Source: Mycteria americana (taxonomy: Eukaryota > Chordata > Aves > Ciconiiformes > Ciconiidae). Taken from it: 64,000 nt of DNA. The notes beneath the pieces are model-generated. The model ran no database searches. It saw only the letters and a list, made by a program, of their open reading frames with translations, and was not told where the DNA came from. This document shows positions 1 through 12,600 of the stretch, in pieces. The position numbers and the translations under genes were made by a program. How positions within the stretch are numbered: the stretch's first letter is position 1; every line of letters begins with the position of its first letter. The stretch lies in contig NC_134373.1 of NCBI RefSeq assembly GCF_035582795.1, positions 39,402,501 through 39,466,500 on the forward strand, given 5' to 3'.

Positions 1-919
1 AAGTATGGCAGAGAGAATATCCTGAGGGATCAGGAGGAGAAAGGAGCTTTTTGGCTTGATTGGTTGTTTTGTTTTTAATATATTTTTAATTTTCTGTGGC
101 AGCGCCTATTTATGTGACTTTGGCTGGAGAACACCTCTCTAATAGCCTCAGTCTGCTCTTTGTTTTCTGACCAAATGTAAGAGAGTGGAACTATGGAAAG
201 CCAGCAGGAGACACAAATTGCCTTGAAATACTGTTAGAAGAAGAAAAACGTTGTTTATTCATTTCCATGGGCAGTTTATAGGGGAGAAGTTGGGCAATGA
301 TCATTATAAAATTAGCCAGTCTGCTGTGCGTGACAAGCGTTTCCTCTGCAGCATCCTCTTGCTCTGGTGCTGGAGCATGAAATATAAACGGTGACACAGA
401 ACTTACAGCGAGGCTTTATAGATTTATTAAATAGATTTTGTGAAATTTCACAGCCTAAAGTCTATGCAACTGCCCTACGTGGCCTGAAGCTACACTTAGC
501 TGCGTATGCAGTCTCCCATGTGTCTCGTCAGTTTAATAAAGTTAAGGAACATGATTCCCTGCTCGTGGCAGCATCACGGCTCCGGACAAGCATGCCTCTG
601 CTGACTTGGAATTTCTCTGTTTTGTGCCAGCGTTAAAAGAGATTCAAGTGTAAAGGTGGTTTTAACACACACCATTTAAATTAATTGCAGTTCTCTAGTT
701 CCCATGAAGCCACTAATGAAGTCTTCCGCTGGATAAAATTGGGCTTCTCTCAAAGTTAAAAGTATTAGCGGTGAATAGATTACTATTTCCTTTTAATGAC
801 TGATTCCTACAGGCCACATTAGTGAAATATTTTATTGCGTAAGGACGGACTTCAAGATAAGGTCCAATCCGTTAAAAGGAAGAAATCAAAAACACTAATA
901 TAAGTTATTCATTTTCCAG
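1..919 (+). other. KYNU: KYNU intron (3' part, 5' end outside window)
   Basis: This is the intron sequence upstream of the first recognisable KYNU exon. It ends in a pyrimidine-containing acceptor (attttccag, AG at 918-919). I looked for the preceding kynureninase exon on the + strand and did not find it, so it should lie left of the window. The ORFs of 68 and 81 codons at 191-397 and 391-636 resemble no protein I know and are probably chance. No repeat was recognised. Confidence 0.75.
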
Positions 920-1005
920 AATTACAACTAAGTGAAGGAATTAATGGATTTCGGTTATCGAATCCTCCAATTTTACTGGTCTGTGCTCTGCAAGCTAGTT
1001 TAGAG
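920..1005 (+). CDS. KYNU: Kynureninase, antepenultimate coding exon
   Basis: Kynureninase is a cytosolic PLP enzyme. It splits L-kynurenine to anthranilate plus alanine, and 3-hydroxykynurenine to 3-hydroxyanthranilate plus alanine, in the tryptophan-to-NAD pathway. This 86-nt exon starts with two bases of a split codon and then reads [20 protein letters not shown] (922-981) followed by CALQASLE, closely matching human KYNU as I remember it. The Ser-Asn pair of RLSNPP (958-963) corresponds to human Ser332/Asn333, which lie at the substrate site. It is flanked by acceptor ttttccag and donor gtaagt (1006-1011) and ends in phase 0, matching the next exon. The PLP-binding lysine lies in an upstream exon outside the window. 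Identification rests on recognised protein similarity, not on a search. Confidence 0.95.
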
Positions 1006-4000
1006 GTAAGTAATTGCTTTACTTTGAGCCTGAATTTAAGAGTATAAAAACGTTAAATGAATGTTACGTGTGTTATTGCTGTCTCCCTTAAAAAAATTTG
1101 CAGAATAGCTAAAAAGTGAAGGGAGGGTGGAATGAAAAACAAACAAAATAACCCACAACCCTGAGAGACCAAGGCCTTTAATAAATATACTCATCCCTTC
1201 ACTGTTCTCACAAACTTTGCTGTTGGGCCCAGTATACTTAGGTTTGCACCTCCAAGCTTGACCGCTAGCACTGTGTTTGTCCTGGCTTTTAAGGGCTCAG
1301 TACAAACAGCAGCTTTTCCCATAGAGATATTCAGGGCTTGCCTCAGAGCAGCTCGTGCAAAGGATGCCGTTAGAGATCTTCCTAGGAAGGAATCATGTCA
1401 CTTTAAACAGTCGCATCCAGGGTTGCTTCTGCATATATTTCCCTGGGCAAAACAGACTTAGCTCCTTTACCAAAGAAAATGGATGTGGCCACTTGCTGTC
1501 CTGGAGCCTAAATTGAAAGAGCGGGTCAAGGAACCTATCCCCTGCTGTAGTCCCTTTTATTACCAGCAGAAAAGACAGAAGCCATCTGTGAATTCTTCCT
1601 AAAAGGGGAATTCATGAATGGGGTATAGCTCCAGAATGGGTTTTGTTTCATCTCTTCATTAGGTTTTTTGTGGCCAAAGGAGCAGAGCCCCATCTCTGAC
1701 CCATCTCTGTACGAATCCCTGAGATGGTGGCTGTGGAAAGGGCAGTCCTGCCATGCAGAGCTAATCCCTTCCTGGCTAAGAAGGGGTGACCCATGTGCTG
1801 AAAGCCCTCTGGTCCACCTTGGAGAGCACAATTCGGCCCTGTCTGAAGGCATGCAGCTGTCCTCAAAACACTTTTTATCGCACTGTGTTTCATATCGAGA
1901 CGTAGAAGCATCTCTCATGGATGGTTCACCCCCGAAATGCAGGACTCTAGGTCTTTGCGGCTGAACAGGATGTTTTTGCATAGATTTCCCTACTATATGC
2001 TACATATGCTACTACATTAAAATTTTTCCTAAGCTACTTTTCAAGCCTGTCTTGGGTAGCAAGGTTTTGCCATCAGCATAAATGGGAGAAATTTATTTCT
2101 GCTAGTGTTCCGTTAATGCTAGTGTCATGGCAAAGCTGATGCTGGAACAAAGAGCAATGTCCATACTCTGTATGTCCCCCTTCTTTATTTACTGAAAAAA
2201 CAGTGTCTTAAGCAAACAAAGTCAGAAAATTGCCAGTTGTGCTCTCTCCAGCTTACATGCAATGCTGAAGGACTGCAAAGGGCACAGCGATGCTTCTTGT
2301 TCTGCCTGACAATTTATTTTGTTAGTCCTTAAACATCCAATATATTTTTTTAAACTTTATGTGACCTTCGAGATAAGCTGAAAGCTATTCTGCTATGACC
2401 CAGATTGTCAGTGCTCCAGTGTGTGTGGGTTGATGTCATTTAGCCCACTGCGGGGAGCCTCAAACAATGAGGGCTGAGCAGTTTCCATCGCCTCCCCTTT
2501 CCGTGCCTGCATTACCTTTTGGCACAGCCAGGATTTCCCAGTGCTAATTGCTCTAATACAGTGGGAAACAAAATAGTTTTCATGTCTGGCAAGAGATGGC
2601 TAGTGAAATTGCATGCCACCTTCACTGGGACACATTAAGCAGAAGGCAGTGTTTCCAATGGAAACAATGAAAACTGCAAGTGTTAATGGATGTTATTCCT
2701 CAATAATGCTTAAAGTGACTGTTATGGCAGTAGCTGCTCCCTTTTATGGAAAAAAGGGGAGCGCTCTACAGCCACATTGAAAAGATCTTTTTCAAAAAAT
2801 TTCACCCAGGATGCCAAATATTCCTTGCACAAAGCCTGAGCAAACAGATTTTTGCGTGCAGCCTAAGGAGATCCATCCCTCGTACTGCTGCAAAGCCCAG
2901 AGGAATAGGAGGCAGGTCTCCATTTTACCTCCAGTAACGTGCTGAATAGCCCTGCGTACACTCTGCTTGCCGGTGTGGTGAGGGAAGCACCTCTAGATTT
3001 TTGTTGACCTGTGCAAGTACCGACTGCTGACGGCTCTGGTTCCTGTCACATTCATTTCCGTGACTGCACTGTCTCCGTGCAAAGCCTGTCTTACAGCAGC
3101 CATATTTTGTTTCACAGAAAACAGATGTAGGGGCTTTTGGTTTTGTGCAGCATCTAGTGGATGTGCTAGCATCACGGCGTAAGACTTGGGATGTTCTACA
3201 AAAGAGTGATTTCCAGATGCTGCTGGAAACCAGACCTTATATTTTGAATTGGATTTCTCAGTTACCTCTTTATACACTGTTCCAGGTTATGATATAAGTA
3301 ATCTTAAAAGTGTTACTCCTTCCATGTGGAGCAGTGATTTCTTGAGAGTGAAGATTACGGAGTTTCATACAGGACCTCTGCCTTGCCTCTGATTTTGTGG
3401 CTGCAGTCACTGGAGGCATAATTGTCCATGAGCAGCTATATGGCATTTATGTGCCAGAATCTGATTTCACGTGACTATCGGGTCATCTTTCCATGAACCT
3501 ACTTGCATGGGAAGAAGAAAACGGGGGTTTTGAGAAAGGCAGGGGTGAATTGTTTCTGGGGTCACATTTTCTGTGGTTCCCTGTAACGGAGCCTCTCCAG
3601 AGCACAAGCAGAAGCTGTCGCACCTTCTCCTGCTCCCAAACTCTTCTGCCACATTGTTTCTTCTTGTTTGTGTGGCAAAGTATTACAGCCATTTTTAAGC
3701 AGTCACTGTTGCGTGCCTCGTGATGTTTTGAGTTTCTGCAGCTCACCAGTCCTTGTAGCTGTGTAAGAGCATAGAGCTATTAAACCAGAATCAAGCAAAT
3801 ATTTTTTCTTCTTGTGGACTAGCAGAGACAGAGCCTGTATAGGACTTAAAATGTTAAAGTCAGTATGTTAGTACAAATTTTCTGTTTTCAGAGCTAACAG
3901 TTTGTAGATCAGTCAGGATGTTTCAGTCTTGACCCTTGGCTTTTGCTGCTTGAGCCACATACAAATTAAAACTTGTATGTGATTTTGAGTTTCATGCAGT

Positions 4001-4373
4001 CCTGGTGAATGTATAGAAAAGGTATGGATCCTGTTCAGATATGCAAAAGAATGCTGTCTTAGCAAACTGTTTTTGTGTGCAAATTCATTTATGCAGATAT
4101 GGATGTGTGTAAAACCGTCACAGTAGACGGAAATGTCTTTCCTTATCTACAGACATTATCTATAACGTCTATCTGATTTTACCACTTGATTCCAATGGTA
4201 ATACGTATAGAGAAATCTGCTACCTAGCAAAGTAAGAATGACAGAGTTTGGTCCCTGTATTACCAAAACAATTTAAGTTATTAAAAAGCCCAGAAGTAGC
4301 CTTAGTCTTCTTTACTTCCTTTTTATTTTCTGTAGCAGCGCATTATCATTCTAATGATTTAAAATCGTTATAG
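1006..4373 (+). other. KYNU: KYNU intron
   Basis: This intron of 3,368 bp runs from donor gtaagt to acceptor ttataggt (AG at 4372-4373). It contains a somewhat more GC-rich patch at about 1,640-1,960 where three frames are open at once, including a 148-codon minus-strand ORF. None resembles a known protein or a transposon ORF, so I treat them as chance. No RNA gene or recognisable repeat was seen. Confidence 0.85.
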
Positions 4374-4604
4374 GTTTTTGGTCAAACTACAATGAAAGCA
4401 TTGAGAAGGAAATCTGTTCTACTCACTGGTTACTTGGAATACCTGATAAAGCATTACTACAATGAGGATAAAAAAAATCCAGAGAAGCCCTTTGTAAAAA
4501 TAATCACGCCATCTCAGATTGAGGAAAGAGGATGCCAACTCACGCTATCTTTTTCCCTTCCAATCAAAACTGTGTTTAAAGAGCTGGAGAAGAGAGGAGT
4601 AGCT
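4374..4604 (+). CDS. KYNU: Kynureninase, penultimate coding exon
   Basis: This exon is 231 nt, exactly 77 codons, with phase 0 at both ends. It begins [20 protein letters not shown] and continues through [22 protein letters not shown] and [10 protein letters not shown]. These blocks match the C-terminal small domain of vertebrate kynureninase (human has [19 protein letters not shown] and IITPSHVEERGCQL from memory). The internal ATG at 4392 is an ordinary methionine, not a start. The donor is gtgagt (4605-4610). The segment between LIKH and KIITPS ([14 protein letters not shown]) is lysine-rich and variable, as in the mammalian protein. There is no frameshift or stop. Confidence 0.97.
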
Positions 4605-6144
4605 GTGAGTAAATCAAAATTCATCTTCTTACACACTGTCTTGTGAACCTATAGCATACCAAAGTAGTAATTTTGCTTTTATTCAAATATAGTCTTGTAT
4701 AAGGCCAAAAAAGATTGGGAATGATAATTGCCTACGTAGCATCTTCGGTCTTGAGTTGTGTAAATAATCAAATAAGTACAGTTGTTTTATAAATTATTTG
4801 TCAGTCTGTATATTGTCCTTTCTCTATTGATTTATTTCCAGTAGTTCTGCGAGAAGCACCCAGGAGTCACTACTGAGGTTAGAGCTGCTTTATGGGTGCC
4901 TTACGATGTGGGAGGCATTACAGATCTGAAGCTGGTGGTCTGAACAGGAAAGATAGGAGGGAAAAAAAAGAAAAAAACACCACATCACCAGAAAAACACA
5001 AACACGAGTATGTCAGAGGTGGCCAGTGCAGTGGACTGCCTGCACAGGCCTCTCCTGTTCAGTGGGCTTGTCCAGGTCCCCTGCCGTGGGTGCAGGCATG
5101 AGGCCAGAGGCCACAAAGAGGAGGGCTGTGCCACCCCGGGGTGCTGGCAGTTAGCAGAGCTCAAGGGGTGCTCACCAGCCTCAACGCCACAACTCGCACA
5201 CCTACACCCGACGATGGCAAGGAGCTCTGGACCTTCACAGGTCCCTTTCCTGATCTGCAAATGGCCAAACCCTTGCTCTTTGCGAGGCATCGAGGTGGAG
5301 AAATTAAAAAGCTATCATTCCCTTAGACGTGTGTTTTAGCACTCAGAAAAAGAGGCCGCTGAATGGCAGTGCATGTAATGGCACGGTTACCGGTGAGCAC
5401 TGCTCAAAAAGAATAAAAGCTAAATTTAAGGCTATACATTTGGTGATTTAGAAGTGCTGGGAGGTGAAGCTGATAGCGTAATGCCATATAAATGATATAG
5501 ATGAGTTTTACTTCTGCTGGTGACTTGTGTTCCCCAAAGGGCCACTCTTCTAGGCCAAGTATGCTGCTGTTTTGGTGCTGCCAGGGAATTCCAGGAACTG
5601 CTGCTTTTAAGAGGGCATGGGGCCTTACACTGTTGGCTTGTCTTTGCGATGCAGTAATACGCTTCAAACATGAGAGATTATTCTATTCAGCAAAACGTTC
5701 AAATTCATGGAGGTGGCGAAGAAAAATACTGCAAGCCCTGCGACATTACCTGTACCTGCAGTACAAGACACTATAATACTGGCACGTTTCTGTTTTGTGG
5801 TGGCTTTTTTGTCACCTGTGTGCCTCTTCAACTATGGGTTGCTATAGACGCTAAGGTGAATTATGGGGCTACGTAACTGGTTTGGAGCCCCTCAGTGGCA
5901 CTGCTAGAGTCCTGCCCGTCCTGAGCCTTGCGTCCTTGTTTAGGCAACACACCACTCTTCTTGCTACGTTCTTCACAATAATGCTCCTCACAGTAGTTTC
6001 TTGGGGGTCCCAAAGATTTTACGTGTGTCTCCTTGTCAGTCCAGTCATTCTTCCTTGAAGGCAAGGATGACATTTAAAAATATAGTCTGACAGATAAATA
6101 TGAAGTGACCTGAATTTGCTAAGCGTTCCCTTTCTGTTTTGCAG
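4605..6144 (+). other. KYNU: KYNU last intron
   Basis: This intron of 1,540 bp has donor gtgagt and acceptor ctgttttgcag (AG at 6143-6144). A GC-richer, mildly CpG-containing patch at about 5,010-5,300 gives overlapping ORFs on both strands. I recognise no protein, repeat or RNA in it. It could be an old insertion, but no boundaries or target duplications are visible to me. Confidence 0.85.
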
Positions 6145-6297
6145 TGTGACATGCGAGAACCAAATGCTCTTCGCGTTGCCCCAGTTCCTCTCTACAATTC
6201 TTTCCGTGATGTGCACCGATTTCTTGAAATACTGGGATCTGCAATTACATCTTCAAAACAAACAGCAAACAATACTGCGCTATCTGGTTCTTATTGA
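6145..6297 (+). CDS. KYNU: Kynureninase, terminal coding exon and stop
   Basis: The last coding exon has 50 codons plus TGA at 6295-6297. It reads CDMREPNALRVAPVPLYNSF, then RDVHRFLEIL, then a serine/threonine/asparagine-rich tail ending SGSY. The Arg codon at 6172-6174 (in LRVAPVPLYN) aligns with human Arg434, which binds the substrate carboxylate, so the active-site arginine is kept. The exon is entered in phase 0 from the previous one. From the arginine to the stop there are 41 residues against 32 in human KYNU as I recall it, so the bird C-terminus is about nine residues longer. All three exons here are open and look functional. Confidence 0.96.
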   Translation, partial: CDMREPNALRVAPVPLYNSFRDVHRFLEILGSAITSSKQTANNTALSGSY

Positions 6298-6642
6298 TGG
6301 CTCAGCTGTATCTTTTAATCTATTTCTGACTAAGATGCATTTATCCTGCTGAGCGATTCTTTGCTTCGAGTAGACTGAGCTATATCCCATGCAATTTGCA
6401 AAAAAATGACTGTGCTTGAATAGTTATTTACAACAGACATAGTTTTATTAAAGCTCGTATTTCCACTCTGCTTTGACTTTGACTTCATGAATTAGTATGC
6501 TTTGTATATTTTAATGGGGCTTTTCTTAAACATTTTATGTAGTTTTATTACATTAGCTTTGAGAAGCATGGAAGAATTGCTATCAACTAGAACAGGAATG
6601 AAAAAAAATCCCTTCTTTATTATAAAAATGATGCATAATAAA
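6298..6642 (+). other. KYNU: Probable KYNU 3' UTR with candidate poly(A) signals
   Basis: This AT-rich sequence follows the KYNU stop. Two candidate polyadenylation hexamers are visible: ATTAAA at 6447-6452 and AATAAA at 6637-6642. Neither is followed by a strikingly GT-rich element, so the true cleavage site is uncertain. The 3' UTR may also extend further. Confidence 0.4.
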
Positions 6643-9600
6643 AAGTGGAAAATAGACAAATCACCAACAGTTAAAAGATACAGTCCAATTTACATTTTTA
6701 ATTTATCATTTCTATTTAAAGTACATGGTATACTTGAAAAGTAAAAGTTGAACAATTAGTTGTTTAAAAACTGTTAACTGCTGCATACTGGATTTTTCAA
6801 AGGGCCCAACATTTTTAAAATCTACTTTAATTAATAATTTAATTGAAGAATGAATTGACATTGCAGATACCTTCTTTGGTGTGATACAGTTTGCTAAAAC
6901 AAAACATTTACTCTCTGTCTTTCTAGGTAGTCATCTTGGAGATGATATGCTTGAGAAAGCTGAGAACAATTTTAAATTCGTGTAAGGCAGTGTGAAGGGC
7001 TGTGTGAGCACTTACTGTGGTTTTAACAAGGCTTATTTCAGATTAGGCAAAATGAACTCTGAACTATTTAAGCAGCAGCAAAATATCTCATTGTTAACTT
7101 ACAGTGTTGCCCAAATTTTTATAGAGATTTGCACTAGACAGCTAAAAGCAATGAAGAAAGACTGCTTACGTTTAACCAACACTTCACCTGCAGTTGTTTT
7201 AAGACGTAAATAACACCTTGGCATAAATGGCAACTAAGCTCCTAAGTCTGTAGCTATTCAGCACATACCCTTTTTCAAGAACCGACTAAAACTTTCTCTC
7301 TGATGATGCTCAATGTGTCTGATTTTTTGTATGAAACACTTAGAAAATTACTTTTGATTGCTCTTTTTATTCCACTTCAAGGGTGAGGGAGGATTTCAGG
7401 GAAGAAGTGAGGACTACTCCATTTTGGCTCAAGGGCATTTCTGCTGGTTGGAATTTCCACAGTCTTTGAGCATCTCCTGCTGCACAGGGGAACCCAAGGG
7501 ACTTCGCAGTGTCTACGTGTGCTCTAAAATTCCCCCAAAATAGGTAGTTTTAAAATTCCTGCTGCAGTAATACCTATTTCATTCATTGTAATGTGTAGGG
7601 GAAAGCTGAAAGAACTGCAAAGAAAGCATTTGCTGGTATTTTTAGCACCTGTGAAGAACAAGAACAGCTTCTTAAACTAGAATATTGTTATAAAGAATAG
7701 CACAGGAGTCTTAATCAGTTGGAAAGCTCTGGCTCGCTCAAGAGGTTTTGATTACATTGACGTCATCGCTCTTTAATTCAGCTGAGACTGGATCATTGTA
7801 TTGCAGACCAGGTATCTGTATTTCAGTGGCTGTGGCTTTATTTTTATACTTGCATCTGCAGGACAGCTACTTTCATCTGTCAAGTGACACGATCTTAGAA
7901 AAGGACCATTTTCCATAAAGTGACTGTTGATGAAAAAAGCACTGAATATAAAACTGTGATGGTCCACAGTGTTGAAAAGGGATTTAGTTCACTGCCAGTG
8001 CCTTTGAAGCACTTGTGCTGCTGTACAGCTCTGACTAACAGTCACTTATGTCTTCCCTATAAAGTTAGGCAAGCTTAATATAAATCCAGATATGACACTA
8101 GGTCATAGTATAATATACCTTATTTGGATATCAGCTGGACCTTGGCTGTGCGACAAACTCAGGAATAGTAAGAACCTCAAAATCTCTTTCTAAATAGCAC
8201 TTAGACATCAGGTTTGGACTATCTGTCTTGGAAGTTACAGGGAGATAAATGGTGAATTTTGAGGTTGCAGTTTGGTATCTGCATTCAATTAATGAATTGT
8301 GAAAACAATTCCTTGTGTCTCTGAGGAAAGTGAACCAAGGGTAGGTAAAGTACTCACTGAATCTATACATTCCAGGCTATGAAAGATAACAGATTATTAA
8401 TAAATGTTTAATAGTATTTTGCCTTTTAGCAACACTTCAGGCTACAAGCACAAATATTGACTTTATAAATAAGCATTTGTGTTCCATTTGATGGATTTGA
8501 TTAAATTCAGTGCATCAAAACTCACTTATTTCAACTGTTCTGAATTTCTCTTTTTTACCTATGAGCTGTGAAGATAAACATGAAAGCTCCTTGCTTTTAT
8601 AGGCATATACATAAATTCAGAAAATTATTTCCAAAAAATGAGGGAAGGCTATATTGCATTTTACCAAAACAAAATTGCAGCATAAACACCAGTTTCACAT
8701 GGTCTTTCTTTACTTGTAGTAAAAGTTTTGCAAAATGAATAATACTGAAAGTTAACATTAGGTGTCAGTATTTTACATATTATTTAGCGAGAGAATATCA
8801 AGTGAAAGCGCTTCTATGCAAAAAAACCCAAACCCACACTACAGTCTGCTTTTTCAAATGCTCTAAGTTATCACAGTTAGAGTAATATCAGGAATAATTA
8901 TGTGTGAAATAATTAATTGTATATATCCCGAATGCTTCTTGCTAGTTACATCTCTGATTTAAAATTCAGTAGTAAGTATTATTGCTTTCTAATGGTGATA
9001 ACATTTAGTTCTTGGATTGTCTGAAGAAATTACATTTTTTAAATTAAACTGCAAGACATGAGTAACTGTCAATGACAGGAAATTGATACCCAGGTAGAGT
9101 GATAAAATGCCTATAAAATGAAGGAAGATAAATGTGAATATGGAGATCCCTCGTTGTAGGTGATCTTTCTCAGCACTACACAAGTCAATACTTTACAGAT
9201 CCCTTAAACTCACTGCAACTGTTGAAAACATGAGGGGAAAAACACTATAGGATCCATTTGTGCATTTTTTTACCGTGTTTTGCCATGGGAAGACTAAAGA
9301 GAAGGCAAGCCCTCTTTCATAAGCAGAAAAGGATGTTTTTGTTTTCCAAAAACCCAGTACACTATGAGTGAAGAAACAGGTATGACATATAGCTATTTTC
9401 TCATCTGAACTTGTTGCATCATTGAGAAAGGGAAGGACATGACCCATTTGAAGAGCTTAAGATGCAAACGTTGGGAGCCCTTGGTGTGACTACTGCAGAA
9501 TCCACCTTGTGTTCATTTTATCAGCAGAGTATTATATATGGGTAGATCGAGCAAGAAAGATGAAAGGAGAAAGAAAGGATGGAAGAGAATAAAACAAAAC

Positions 9601-12600
9601 AATTAACTTTTTAACCTGTGTAACATTATGTTATGGTCATGTTCCCAAATACAACTGGGTACAGGTGGGAATTCCCCGTGACATTCTGGCCCCAGGGGCG
9701 GGGATGGGCCTTGGTTGTGTTCAGAAAGGTGAAAATGAGCATCTAGGGCTAAATCTGCAGAGGGGCTTTACAGGATGCATAAACATCAAAGCAGTGACAG
9801 CAATATAATGAAGACATGCCCAAGGTAGGCGTGTTATTTCATATATTCACTTATAAGACCCACTCGTTCCAGATGCAATTAACATGTCATGATCTAACGT
9901 GTTCCAGAGGGAGCTGACCTGCTCGGAGACCCTTAAAAATCTCAGCAGGTTCCCATCTGAACCTCTGGGCACCCAAGCTGATGAAAATATGTTTCTGAAA
10001 AACTAGTCACTCTTTACAACCAGCCGAGAGACAGTTTTGCATAGTAAGCTTAAACTTTTGTCAGTATTTGTGAAATATATTTAGAAAGCTTATTCAGAAA
10101 TGAGTAAGTTATAGATCAGTAATTCATACTTTTTGTATTCCAAGTTTTTATTACCTAAACTTACTCTTCTAAGCATCATTTTATGTTTCTAGTTAAATAT
10201 AAGTGAGAATTGACTGGGGTATTTCTCAATGGAATTCTATCTTTATTTCATCATAATTGCTTCACATTTGAATAATGACAGATGAACTACTTCATTCAAT
10301 TGTAGTTTTAAGGCTTTGAAGTCACAATAGCAGCAAAGGATTTAAATCCTGAAGCCATTATTATGGCAGAGAAGACACCAGGGAAAAGGAAAACCTATGG
10401 TCGTGTAAGTTTCTAGGCAGAAAAATACTTCTGTGGTTGCGCTTTTTTTTTCTTTTTTTCTTTTTTTTCTGGACATTTTGCTAACATTAAGAGGATCCGC
10501 TAAACTTCAACAAAATGAAGTAGCTGCAACTTCTAGCAAAACAAATGGCTTCCATCTACCCTGGAAGAAGACATTAGAAATGCTGAATGAGAGTCCATGC
10601 TGTAAGTAAACTTTGTAGTTATTTTGCTTTGGAGCTAGCTACAAACCATTTAAAATTCTAGGCAGCTGCTATACAGTATTTCACCAATAAAGAGTTCATT
10701 AGATCTTTTTTCTCTCTGACATTTACATCTAGTCCTGAGTACATGTTAATACTCCAAGGTATGAATTTCAAAGTTCCCTTTATCTTTGTGTACAGTTTTA
10801 AGCAATTAATCAAATGATAAAAAATAGCTTTAAAAATAAGAAACGAATTGTGAATTTAAAGTATATGTTCAAAAAGTTGCTACATTATAATTTGTGGAGG
10901 ACAGGGCCTCTTATCAACTGAGCTAAGTGCAGAAGTTCTTTTTTTTTTAACTTACGTTTATTGCAGGATTTTGAAGAGATCATCAAATTGTTAAAACATG
11001 ACCAAGTCGTATATCCAGGATAGTTTTTCTCCTAGGAGGCTACATCAAAGTGGGAGAGACATAGAAAAATCATTATTTAGTACATTCAAAATGATTCCCA
11101 TGCAGGGCAAGATTTATACAGGCTTCTGAAATAAGCATGGGGGCAAGCAGCACTGAAAACCCTCCGCTTGAAATAAAAGCAAATGGCAGTCTTATCATCA
11201 CTGTGCCAGGTGTAAATATGAAGATATATATATAAAAACTTTTCCAATTCTTTCTTCATAACGAAGCACCTTCTGAATGAAAGAAAGCATCTGAGCACTA
11301 GAGATACCACTGCAGCTTGAAAGGAATTATGCCTTTGGGATGCCACCCGCCCAGTGGAGTATAGATTGCGTAGATACCCATATAGATTGCAGCATAGCTC
11401 ATGGTCTCACCTACTGCAACACAGAGCAAGTTCCCTGCTACTGGAGAGACTGTCTTTAGTGGGATAGGTGTTACCAGATGTTTGTGGTAATAGAGTATGA
11501 ACTGAGCCTCATGGGTCCGACTTGCAGCTTCGCTACTTTGCAGATTTTCCTGGTGCCTCGGTTTACCCTCTGGGAGAGAGCATTATGTGAGGTGGTTGTT
11601 GCAAGGCTGGCTGCAGGACATCTGCAAGGTTCACACTGATACTTGAGCACAAGATATTGCGAACTGGGAGCTATTAAAATGTCATTAATGAATCTCAACA
11701 GAAACAGGCCTGTAATAGATTTTCTATTTTAGCAGTGAGGTATATCTGACATACCTCATGCATATTGACTGTGTGTTTCTTTTTAACGAGTGTTTCATTT
11801 GAATTTCCGCCTGAGAGGTGAAAGGAATTTTTCAGAAATATTCAGTCTTCAGATAGGACTTAGGAGCAGTTTTAATGTCTTAGCTGAAACTTTATGCAAA
11901 TTGCTCAGATGCTCTTGTGTGCAATATTGAATTTAAACCAGTGTGGTCAAGGGGCAACAGATGCTTGTCTTCTTAGACAGAACAGCACCTTGCAACTGGG
12001 TAACTTGCAAATGTGTGGATGTTTATTTTAAGGATGCTCCTAGACTTCCCTGTGCCGCTGCTTTCTACAGAGAAAAATGTGGCAAAATTCTCCTTAGAGA
12101 AATTTTCTGAGTGAAAGTCCAGATTCACTTGCCTCTGAGTTCTTTTAATTGCCTCTGAAAGGGTTATTTTTCCTGATTCCACAGCTGAGTTTCTGTATCA
12201 CTGAGACTGTAAAAATGGTTTTGATCTGACAGCTACAAAATGTAGAATCTATGAGGGAGGGGTAAACATAATGGTTAATAACATGCATTTCTTTACAATA
12301 GGCTGTCTTAAAAGTTCTTCAGCACATCAGCTTGGAAAAGGTTTCACCCACTAGAGTGGGGGATTGAAGGGTTGACCCTTCATGATCCAGGACCTAAGCA
12401 GTGCTTTGGTCTCCTGAGCAGCCCAGTCAAAGCAAGTATTGAGAAAACTTCCCTAGCACACCCCAACTGGATAAAACCCAGCAGCAAGTAGAGCAGTGAT
12501 AGTTATTCTGCTAGAAATGCGTGGTGGAGCCATCAGCCCTACTAAGAAGAGCTCCCTGGTGGGAGCACAACCCTGGGAGGAGAGCCTCTGCATATTACAC

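Noticed and set aside
1535..1981. Minus-strand 148-codon ORF and overlapping plus-strand ORFs in a KYNU intron
   Set aside because: Three frames are open together in a GC-richer patch. No domain or similarity was recognised, and it lies wholly inside an intron.
7599..7706. Exon-like segment after tgtgtag (KAERTAKKAFAGIFSTCEEQ)
   Set aside because: Two different frames are equally open and protein-like, which shows how weak such visual evidence is here. There is also no donor.
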